Assembly (NCBI GenBank): GCA_003557965.1
Contig: PWND01000071.1
Coordinates: 1-7,531 of the forward strand
Source of the DNA: Bacteroidales bacterium
GTDB lineage: Bacteria > Bacteroidota > Bacteroidia > Bacteroidales > UBA7960
Direction of reading: 5' to 3'
DNA length: 7,531 nucleotides
This document shows positions 1-6,090 of the stretch, piece after piece. The notes below the pieces were generated by a model. That model saw only the letters and a list, made by a program, of their open reading frames with translations. It did no database searches and was not told the DNA's origin. Each line of letters opens with the position of its first letter. Within the stretch, counting starts at the first letter, position 1. The position numbers and the translations under genes were made by a program.

Positions 1-422
1 AGCGATTTGCTAAAAAGCTTTCTGCCGGTAATATCGCTAATATCAAGCCGGTAAGTGTCGGCCTCAGGCACATTCACCCTAAGACTTGCATAATCACCAA
101 AAGGATTAGGGATAATTGTTATTTTCTCATCCCCAATGCCCGACTCATTAATTCCAACAAAACCAATGCCCAGGGTATAATTACCGTTTTCGTCTGTATT
201 AGTCCACGATACCGCCACATCATCAATCACGCAAATGGCTTTAACCTCCACGCTTGGGAAACCACCATGCGGGCTGTTATCCACAACACCATGCACCACG
301 TAGTATTCACTCGCCGCAGCTTTACCACAAAAGCCAACAGCAAAAAAAATAACAGCCAAAGCGCTGCTAAAAAAACGTTTTTTCGAGATTACAGAAAACA
401 TGCGTACCATAAGCAAAAGCAT
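1..422 (-). CDS. Exported protein, N-terminal fragment: signal peptide, regulatory-like beta domain, T9SS sorting-like segment
   Basis: This reading frame is open from the ATG at 422 to the left edge, giving 140 codons with the C-terminus outside the window. An in-frame TAA lies 12 bases upstream, so the start cannot be earlier. ATGs at 410 and 401 are alternatives, and the one at 401 gives the more typical signal peptide. Residues 14-38 hold a basic stretch (KKR), a hydrophobic core and an AAA-S signal peptidase I site. The Cys at 32 does not fit a lipobox. Residues 40-85 (VVHGVVD, then TDENGNYTL) resemble the carboxypeptidase regulatory-like beta-sandwich common in Bacteroidota exported proteins. 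Residues 101-138 (IPNPF, then YRLDISDITGRKL) resemble the type A sorting domain that directs T9SS cargo across the outer membrane. That domain is normally C-terminal, so the protein may end shortly beyond the edge at about 170-180 residues, or this copy may be internal. No catalytic function is visible. By hand count the gene is about 44% GC, above its neighbours. Confidence 0.8.
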   Translation of the reverse strand, partial: MLLLMVRMFSVISKKRFFSSALAVIFFAVGFCGKAAASEYYVVHGVVDNSPHGGFPSVEVKAICVIDDVAVSWTNTDENGNYTLGIGFVGINESGIGDEKITIIPNPFGDYASLRVNVPEADTYRLDISDITGRKLFSKS

Positions 423-488
423 TAAGAAGGGTTAATCAATCATTGAGATGTAAAAATAAGAAATTTTTGGGAAAGAGTTTTTTTTCGA

Positions 489-530
489 GTCATTCTGTTA
501 TTCCCGCATGTCATCCCTTAATTCTCGCAC
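489..530. repeat. Two imperfect 21-bp direct repeats
   Basis: Units at 489-509 and 510-530 both begin GTCAT and match at 15 of 21 positions, sharing GTCAT at the start and ATTC and CGCA near the end. The next GTCATTCC, at 531, begins the larger inverted-repeat element in the same 21-bp register. They look like decayed partial copies of the element's terminus, or a small tandem array beside it. No function is apparent. They lie upstream of the exported-protein gene that starts at 422. Confidence 0.5.
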
Positions 531-671
531 GTCATTCCGACCGTAAGGGAGGAACCGAGCGAAGCGAGCTCGCCGAAGGCAATCCCGTTGATAAGCGTGA
601 CCAATGGAAAAGTCGCTTTTACCAAGCCTTTCCTGTATGTTGCCGGATTTCTCGCTGACGCTCGAAATGAC
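531..671. repeat. 141-bp interspersed repeat with inverted ends (REP/MITE-like)
   Basis: The left end (531-550, GTCATTCCGACCGTAAGGGA) and the reverse complement of the right end (652-671) match at 16 of 20 positions. The right arm can also pair with an inner segment at 556-568 (CGAGCGAAGCGAG), so alternative hairpins are possible. A perfect 10-bp palindrome, GCGAGCTCGC, lies at 564-573. The element is clearly richer in GC than its surroundings. Sequences of this kind (GTCATTCCGACC...GGGAGGAA, and CTCGCT...CTCGAAATGAC) recur as dispersed non-coding repeats in Bacteroidota genomes, often mis-annotated as short hypothetical proteins. No transposase is present. It sits between the stop of the aminopeptidase gene (699) and the start of the exported-protein gene (422), both on the minus strand. 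It could therefore act as a terminator or mRNA-stabilising hairpin for the former, but that is inference. Confidence 0.65.
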
Positions 672-698
672 AGGTGCTTTTTATAAAGAGAAAAGTTA

Positions 699-2171
699 TT
701 ACTTTCCGGATAAAAACCTTTCAATTTCGGAAGCAGATTTAGGTAAACCTCCTGATAGTATGTTGTTTCCCTCTTGTGTGATTAAAACAACATCTTCCAG
801 CCTTACCCCAATGCCCTGGTATTTTTCATATACAGGACTTACTTTTTCGGCAAACTCATCTAATTCTTCGGTGCTTGCAATATGGCCAAACAGGTCATGC
901 AGGTGGTCAAGTTTGTTCTTTGTTAAGTAAAGGCCGGGTTCCATTGATAGAACCATGCCAGGCAGTAAGTCTCTTCCTCTGAATTCGGGGCTTAAAATAT
1001 GCTCATCCCTGTTGTTAATGTCAAAATCGCCATATACCCCGACATCATGAACATTTAGCCCAATGTAATGACTGGTTCTGTGCTGTATATAAAATCTCTT
1101 TTGCCACCATTTAGTAGTATCGGTAATTAGTCCAAGCTTATAAAGTTCATCCACCATAATGCGATTTGCCTCATGGTTTGCATCCATAATTTTATGGTTG
1201 GGCGTGAGCTTTTTTACTCCACTTTCAAAAGCTTTATGTACTATATCATAAATTGTTCTTTGCTCTTCTGTAAATTTGCCACTAACGGGTATTGTCCTCG
1301 TTATGTCGGCACTATATCCTGCCCTGCTTGCTGCTCCTATATCTACAAGCAAAAGGTCGCCGGGCAATATTTTTCTGTTATTTCTGTAATGATGTAAGAT
1401 GGTAGCATTAGGGCCTGAACCTATAATAGAATAAAAACCTGTACCCAGCCCATTTTTTCTGAAAACATACTCCACCTCAGCCTGTACCTCATACTCTTTT
1501 TGTCCCGGCATAACAGTTTCCCAAACTCTCTTGTGTGCCAAAGCAGTAACATTAACAGCTTGCTGTATTTGTGATATTTCCCATTTATCTTTAATAACTC
1601 TCATTTCATGAATTATCGAATCAACGTATTGAATTTTAGGAGATCTGCCATAGTTATTAAATATTTTCACAATATCTGCTTCAAGGTTTTCATCGCCAGA
1701 GTGAAGATAAATTTGTGAGTTTTTCTTTATTATTTCCGATAGGTTAGCAAAAAATGTGTTGATATCATACGCCTTATCAGCATTAAACTTATCAACCGCT
1801 CCTTCAAGGCCGTAGAGTTCTCCTGTCCATTGTGCAGCATATAAATTATACGGTTCTACAAACATTCTGAAAGGCTTATCTGAAGATGGAATAAGTAGCG
1901 CAACCCCTTGCCTTTCATCAAAACCTGTTAAATACATAAAATCAGGCCTTGTTGAAGCTGATATTATAATTACTCCATCTGAAATTTTTTCCATTAATAA
2001 TTTCCTGCGCTTTTCAAACACATCAGATTGAAAATCAGGCTGTGTTATTTCATATATAAACCTTTCCGGTAAAACACATGGTTCTTTATCTGTTGTTCTC
2101 ATTTTCCCGAGCATTATTACTTGTATGATTATTATTGCAATCAAAAGAATTAAAACAAAGTATCTTTTCAT
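699..2171 (-). CDS. Xaa-Pro aminopeptidase (aminopeptidase P, peptidase family M24B), membrane-anchored
   Basis: This 490-residue enzyme is predicted to release the N-terminal residue from peptides whose second residue is proline, using a two-metal site. Residues 5-21 form a long hydrophobic stretch after MKR, indicating a signal anchor or uncleaved signal peptide. No lipobox or clear cleavage site is visible, so it is probably held on the periplasmic face of the inner membrane. An aminopeptidase P N-terminal domain spans about 42-170 (FEKRRKLLMEKI, FMYLTGFDE). The creatinase-fold catalytic domain spans about 195-475. All five expected metal ligands are present: D277 (LLVDIGA), D289 (SADITRT), H368 (TSHYIGLNVHD), E411 (MEPGLY) and E459 (VRLEDV). 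H375 and the ILHH segment at 258-261 match other conserved active-site positions. The H368-E411 and E411-E459 spacings (43 and 48) are longer than in E. coli PepP (29 and 23), so there are extra loops near the active site. No Shine-Dalgarno sequence is evident. TTAATTTG about 20 bases upstream (2191-2198) is a near match to a -7 element. It is the pepP family, but the anchor sets it apart from cytoplasmic PepP. Confidence 0.93.
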   Translation of the reverse strand: MKRYFVLILLIAIIIIQVIMLGKMRTTDKEPCVLPERFIYEITQPDFQSDVFEKRRKLLMEKISDGVIIISASTRPDFMYLTGFDERQGVALLIPSSDKPFRMFVEPYNLYAAQWTGELYGLEGAVDKFNADKAYDINTFFANLSEIIKKNSQIYLHSGDENLEADIVKIFNNYGRSPKIQYVDSIIHEMRVIKDKWEISQIQQAVNVTALAHKRVWETVMPGQKEYEVQAEVEYVFRKNGLGTGFYSIIGSGPNATILHHYRNNRKILPGDLLLVDIGAASRAGYSADITRTIPVSGKFTEEQRTIYDIVHKAFESGVKKLTPNHKIMDANHEANRIMVDELYKLGLITDTTKWWQKRFYIQHRTSHYIGLNVHDVGVYGDFDINNRDEHILSPEFRGRDLLPGMVLSMEPGLYLTKNKLDHLHDLFGHIASTEELDEFAEKVSPVYEKYQGIGVRLEDVVLITQEGNNILSGGLPKSASEIERFLSGK

Positions 2172-2332
2172 CTGTGTAAATTAGTGTTATCAAATTAAAT
2201 ATTGGTATTATGCGTATTCATGTATTCAATTTAAGGTGCTTTTATCCCCATGGAACCCTAATGTTTGCACATGCACTTTTGTATATGTTTATTAGATGAG
2301 GGGTTCATATTTGTTTCTTTAACGACATTAAG

Positions 2333-2377
2333 ATATTTCTTATGATAATTATAATAAAAGGTTCTATATTTCTTATG
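2333..2377. repeat. 12-bp direct repeat flanking an AT palindrome at the 3' end of the DUF1573 gene
   Basis: ATATTTCTTATG occurs at 2333-2344 and again at 2366-2377, separated by 21 bases. The second copy covers the stop codon of the DUF1573 gene (2373-2375). Overlapping the first copy and the spacer, TTATGATAATTATAATAA (2340-2357) is an imperfect palindrome, 16 of 18 positions self-complementary. It could be a weak AT-rich hairpin downstream of the gene or chance in AT-rich DNA. The rest of the 2172-2372 spacer shows nothing recognisable beyond a possible weak promoter for the aminopeptidase gene. Confidence 0.35.
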
Positions 2378-2765
2378 GTATTACTTCGCCTTTAACTTTA
2401 ATTTTTAATGAGTTTTTTTCACTGTTTGAATGTATTACCAAAACTCGCTTAAATACGCCCAATCTTGAAGTATCGTAGCGAATGTTTATAATGTTGCTTT
2501 CACCGGGTTTTACTTCACTACGGGGAAAATTTAAAACTATAAGCCCACAGCTTCCTCTAACATTAGAAATTCGCAAATCACGCTCGCCTTTATTACTAAC
2601 AACTATTTGCCCGGTAGCACTTTCGCCTTGTTTTACTGTCTTAAAATCAACCAAAGTGTCCTTGACAAAAATAATTGGTTTATATGAAGAGCTGTATGTG
2701 GCATTTTGTCCTAAAGAAAAGGTTGCAAGGAAAAGAAAGAAGAGTGTTACAGTTAATTCCCGCAT
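2373..2765 (-). CDS. DUF1573 family exported protein
   Basis: The product is a 130-residue protein of the DUF1573 family, an immunoglobulin-like beta-sandwich related to ASPM/SPD-2/Hydin domains and common in Bacteroidota. Its biochemical role is unknown. I place the start at 2765 because it begins a typical signal peptide (MRELTVTLFFLFLATFSLGQ) with cleavage near residue 20. The frame stays open to an ATG at 2876, but that would put a 37-residue hydrophobic extension before the signal peptide. The domain covers about 35-129: VDFKTVKQGE (39-48), NKGERDLRI (58-66), VRGSCG (69-74), VKPGE (85-89), IRYDTSRLGVFKR (95-107) and VIHSNS (110-115). The usual SCGC core reads SCGL here, leaving a single Cys after the signal region. 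It is transcribed divergently from the fusion hydrolase and lies 201 bp from the aminopeptidase gene on the same strand, so shared transcription is uncertain. Confidence 0.85.
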   Translation of the reverse strand: MRELTVTLFFLFLATFSLGQNATYSSSYKPIIFVKDTLVDFKTVKQGESATGQIVVSNKGERDLRISNVRGSCGLIVLNFPRSEVKPGESNIINIRYDTSRLGVFKRVLVIHSNSEKNSLKIKVKGEVIP

Positions 2766-2790
2766 CTTCAAAAATTTATTAATAGTTTTA

Positions 2791-2798
2791 TAAATATA
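2791..2798 (-). promoter_or_regulatory. Possible Bacteroidota -7 promoter element for the DUF1573 gene
   Basis: On the minus strand this reads TATATTTA, seven of eight matches to TAnnTTTG. It lies 25 bases before the start at 2765. A TTG that could serve as the -33 element lies at 2821-2823, 22 bases away, slightly long for the Bacteroidota consensus. Its placement supports the 2765 start, since a promoter here would exclude the longer reading frame. AT-rich context makes chance matches common. Confidence 0.25.
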
Positions 2799-2978
2799 AC
2801 ATCCCGAAATAAAAACCGTACAATTATAAAATAAAATCGGGTAAAGGATAATTATAATCCACTTGAATAAAGGCAAATTTAATGGTATTTTTTGGGATAA
2901 GGGCGCTAATTATATGCTAATTTTTTTTAAATAACAGTATAGAGTAATTCTATCATTAAGATGTAATATGATTTTTAT

Positions 2979-2986
2979 TATTTTTG
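2979..2986 (+). promoter_or_regulatory. Possible Bacteroidota -7 promoter element for the GH3-serine hydrolase gene
   Basis: TATTTTTG matches the Bacteroidota sigma-ABfr -7 consensus TAnnTTTG exactly and lies 45 bases before the ATG at 3032, implying a leader of roughly 35-40 bases. I see no convincing TTG -33 element at the expected distance. The surrounding divergent region 2766-3031 is strongly AT-rich, which raises the chance of coincidental matches, and shows no other recognisable operator. Confidence 0.35.
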
Positions 2987-3020
2987 TTAAATATCAAAGA
3001 GTTTATAATAATTGAAATTT

Positions 3021-3026
3021 AAGGGG
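3021..3026 (+). promoter_or_regulatory. Shine-Dalgarno-like site before the GH3-serine hydrolase gene
   Basis: AAGGGG ends five bases before the ATG at 3032. It is the only purine-rich Shine-Dalgarno-like sequence at good spacing seen before any complete gene in the window, and it supports the chosen start. Confidence 0.4.
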
Positions 3027-3031
3027 CTTAT

Positions 3032-6000
3032 ATGTTAAGAAGAAGTATAGTTTTTATAGTTTTTGCTTTAGGGGTTTTTGTATTGGTATTACCCGGCAAT
3101 AATATTATTTCATCTGATAGTAAGCTGAAAGAGCCGGGGTTTTCACTCTTTGAACCCGGGAGTTCATTAAATATTTCTTCTCTCACCACACGATGGGTTG
3201 ACTCAGTATATAATTCATTAAGCCTTGAAGAAAGGATAGCCCAGCTATTGATGATAAGGGTACAAACCGACCAGGATGATGCATATTATTCAAGAATTGA
3301 AGATATTGTAGATACATACAATGTTGGAGGTTTGGCTTTTTTTCGAGGAGGCCCCAAGCGCCAGTTAAAACTCACCAACCATCTACAGAGCGTGGCAAAA
3401 ACACCCATGCTTATTGCAATGGATGCCGAATGGGGCTTATCAATGAGGCTTGATAGCACGATATCATTTCCAAAACAAATGACTTTAGGTGCAATTCGTG
3501 GAGAGAGGTACATATATGAAATGGGCATGCATGTAGGTTATCAGGCAAAAAGGCTTGGAGTACATATAAATTTTGCTCCTGTTGTTGATGTAAACAACAA
3601 CCCGGCTAATCCTGTAATTAATTTTCGCTCTTTCGGAGAGTGCAGGTATAATGTTACCAGGAAGGGGCTTGCATATATGAAGGGCATGCAGGCATCAGGC
3701 ATTATAGCATGTGCAAAGCATTTCCCCGGCCATGGCGACACTGATGCTGACTCTCACTTTACTTTACCCGTAATAAACCACTCTTATGAAGAAATAGACT
3801 CCATTCATGTGTATCCTTTCAGGCATTTAATAGATAATGGGTTGCTGTCTGTGATGGTTGCTCATCTTAATATCCCTGCACTTGACAGACAACGTAGAAT
3901 CCCCTCTACCCTTTCACCAAAAATTGTCACTAACTTGTTAAAAAAAGAATTGGATTTCATGGGCTTGGTTATTACAGATGCCCTTGACATGAAGGGTGTT
4001 ACCAATTATATGGATGCAGGAGAAATTGAACTGGCTGCATTAAAAGCAGGAAATGACATACTACTATTACCCCAGGATGTTGAAGCTGCGATAAATACAA
4101 TTGCAAACGCAATTAACAGCGGAGATTTATCAGAAGATATACTTGAGCAAAAAGTAAAAAAAATACTTTTTTATAAACATGCTTTAGGATTAAATAATTA
4201 TGAACCTCAGCCGGTTGAAAACCTTTATGAACATCTTAACTTAAACAAATCAAAAGTACTGAACCGGCGACTGGCACAACTTGCAATCACTGTACTAAAA
4301 AATAATCAAAATACTATTCCCTTAAAGGATTTTACTGATAAAAGAATAGCATCACTTGCTATTGGCAGCAAAGATGAAACTGCTTTTCAGCAAATGTTAG
4401 CAAACTATGCTCCTGTTTCATTATATAACATTAATAAGGAAGCAACAAATATTCAACAAAAAACTATTCTTAAAAAATTAGCAGACTACGACATGGTAAT
4501 TGTTTCAGTGCATGGCAATTCTTTGTTTGCCAGCCGAAAATATGGAATTACCGGTAATACTGCAGATATAATAAAAGCTGTTGCAGCACAAAACAATACA
4601 ATTCTTAATCTTTTTGCCAATCCTTATTCTTTAGAATTTTTGCACAGGGAGAGTATAATAAACTTAAACTCCATAATTATTTCATATGAGGAAGGAAAAA
4701 CATTTGAAGAAGCATCTGCGCAAATAATATTTGGTGCACTTGCTGCCAGGGGAAGGCTTCCTGTTTCTATTCCTGTGTATGCTAATGTGTATAATGGAAT
4801 TCAAACACCTGCGCTCAACAGGGTTCGGTTTGGTGAAGCTGAAGAAGTTGGTATTAATTCGAAAAAATTAGAGGTTGTTGACTCAATTGCTTTAGACGGC
4901 ATAAAAGAAGGTGCATATCCGGGTTGTCAAATTGTAATTATTAAAGACGGAACTGTTATTTATAACAAGTCATTTGGATATCATACTTACCATAGAATGG
5001 TTCCGGTAAAGAATTCCGATATATTTGACCTTGCATCATTAACAAAAATTGCAGCCACAACATTAACTATTATGAAGCTGTATGATGAAGGAAAACTTGA
5101 CATAAACCAATCTCTTGGATATTATCTTCCATGGTTGCAAGGTACAAATTATGAGGGAATAGAAATACGTGAAATACTTGCACACCAAGCAATGTTACGT
5201 TCATGGATTCCCTTTTACATCAACACCCTGGAAAACTTTATGCCAAGTTCAAATATTTACCAAAGAACTTATTCAGAACAATATCCTACACAGGTTGCCA
5301 ATAATCTTTTTATTCACAGAAGTTTCAAGGATTCCATTTATAATGTAATCATGGATACTCCGCTTTTGGACGAGAAGCGATATGTTTACAGTGATTTGGG
5401 TTTTATATTAATGTCAGACTTAATAAAAGAAGTTACAGGCGAAACAATTGACAATTATGTACAAAAGAAATTTTATAAGCCACTGGGATTAAGCACTATA
5501 GGGTATCTGCCATTAAACAGGTTTCCTGCTTCAAGAATAGTTCCAAGTGAGCATGATACAGTTTTCAGAAAGCAGGTACTACGTGGCCATGTTCATGACC
5601 CTGCTGCTGCAATGTTAGGTGGTGTTTCCGGCCATGCAGGGCTATTTGGCAATGCCATGGATGTAGCAATTATAATGGAAATGCTGATAAGAGGTGGAAT
5701 ATATCAAGGAGAAAATTTTATTAATCAGGGCACAGTTAATAAGTTTACCTCAGTACAATTTCCATGTAATAAAAACAGGCGCGGATTAGGGTTTGATAAA
5801 CCCAATATTAATGAAAATGATTTTTTACCTGTATGCAAAAGTGCTTCAAGTAAAAGTTTTGGACATAGTGGGTTTACAGGCACGTACGCATGGGCTGACC
5901 CTAAAGAAAACCTGGTATTTGTTTTTCTGTCTAACAGGACGTTCCCAAATTCAGCCAACAGAAAAATTATTGATATGGATATCCGAAACAACATTCATCA

Positions 6001-6058
6001 GGCAGTTTATGATGCCATTCTTTCAGCAAGATATATTGAAACAACCAAATCACCGTAA
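3032..6058 (+). CDS. Exported fusion: NagZ-like GH3 beta-N-acetylglucosaminidase plus beta-lactamase-fold serine hydrolase
   Basis: This is a 1008-residue two-enzyme protein. Residues 1-21 are a basic and hydrophobic signal sequence (MLRRS, then IVFIVFALGVFVLVL), so it should act in the periplasm or at the outer membrane. The family 3 glycoside hydrolase barrel spans about 55-385. It carries DAEWG (131-135), the NagZ-type loop KHFPGHGDTDADSH (229-242) whose D240/H242 dyad fits the NagZ acid/base, and ITDALDMKG (314-322) with D316 as the expected nucleophile. A GH3 C-terminal-like alpha/beta domain follows at about 405-590. From about 605 to 1000 lies a beta-lactamase/PBP4*-like serine hydrolase with S669-L-T-K672 (nucleophile and general base), Y786-S-D788 in place of YxN, and H945-S-G947 in place of KTG. 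Both active sites look intact. The likely substrate is peptidoglycan fragments or GlcNAc-containing glycans. In Bacillus subtilis, NagZ and the beta-lactamase-fold amidase AmiE are separate adjacent genes, so the second half may be an amidase. An esterase or carboxypeptidase is also possible. A membrane-protein gene follows after 32 bp. Confidence 0.93.
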   Translation: MLRRSIVFIVFALGVFVLVLPGNNIISSDSKLKEPGFSLFEPGSSLNISSLTTRWVDSVYNSLSLEERIAQLLMIRVQTDQDDAYYSRIEDIVDTYNVGGLAFFRGGPKRQLKLTNHLQSVAKTPMLIAMDAEWGLSMRLDSTISFPKQMTLGAIRGERYIYEMGMHVGYQAKRLGVHINFAPVVDVNNNPANPVINFRSFGECRYNVTRKGLAYMKGMQASGIIACAKHFPGHGDTDADSHFTLPVINHSYEEIDSIHVYPFRHLIDNGLLSVMVAHLNIPALDRQRRIPSTLSPKIVTNLLKKELDFMGLVITDALDMKGVTNYMDAGEIELAALKAGNDILLLPQDVEAAINTIANAINSGDLSEDILEQKVKKILFYKHALGLNNYEPQPVENLYEHLNLNKSKVLNRRLAQLAITVLKNNQNTIPLKDFTDKRIASLAIGSKDETAFQQMLANYAPVSLYNINKEATNIQQKTILKKLADYDMVIVSVHGNSLFASRKYGITGNTADIIKAVAAQNNTILNLFANPYSLEFLHRESIINLNSIIISYEEGKTFEEASAQIIFGALAARGRLPVSIPVYANVYNGIQTPALNRVRFGEAEEVGINSKKLEVVDSIALDGIKEGAYPGCQIVIIKDGTVIYNKSFGYHTYHRMVPVKNSDIFDLASLTKIAATTLTIMKLYDEGKLDINQSLGYYLPWLQGTNYEGIEIREILAHQAMLRSWIPFYINTLENFMPSSNIYQRTYSEQYPTQVANNLFIHRSFKDSIYNVIMDTPLLDEKRYVYSDLGFILMSDLIKEVTGETIDNYVQKKFYKPLGLSTIGYLPLNRFPASRIVPSEHDTVFRKQVLRGHVHDPAAAMLGGVSGHAGLFGNAMDVAIIMEMLIRGGIYQGENFINQGTVNKFTSVQFPCNKNRRGLGFDKPNINENDFLPVCKSASSKSFGHSGFTGTYAWADPKENLVFVFLSNRTFPNSANRKIIDMDIRNNIHQAVYDAILSARYIETTKSP

Positions 6059-6090
6059 AACTAATATTTGTCTATTTTTATATTTAAACT

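Noticed and set aside
518..724. A 68-codon minus-strand open frame, and overlapping plus-strand frames at 443-658 and 604-930
   Set aside because: The first two are translations of the inverted-repeat element and its flanks, the kind often annotated as hypothetical proteins. The third runs from the repeat into the antisense of the aminopeptidase gene. None has a ribosome site or recognisable protein features.
2210..2299. A 29-codon plus-strand open frame in the spacer between the aminopeptidase and DUF1573 genes
   Set aside because: It has no Shine-Dalgarno site, no recognisable protein character and no promoter evidence. Frames this short are expected by chance.
2230..2320. Inverted GAACCC/GGGTTC pair in the 2172-2372 spacer
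   Set aside because: Only six base pairs, separated by a loop of more than 40 bases, with no support from context.
3541..3741. Antisense open frames inside the fusion hydrolase gene (also 3286-3528 and 5725-5994)
   Set aside because: They are shadows of a well-supported coding region with intact catalytic motifs on the plus strand.
3032..6058. Antibiotic-resistance beta-lactamase
   Set aside because: The C-terminal domain has the SxxK fold signature, but it is fused to a GH3 enzyme and has YSD and HSG in place of YxN and KTG. This fits peptidoglycan or ester hydrolases better than resistance enzymes.
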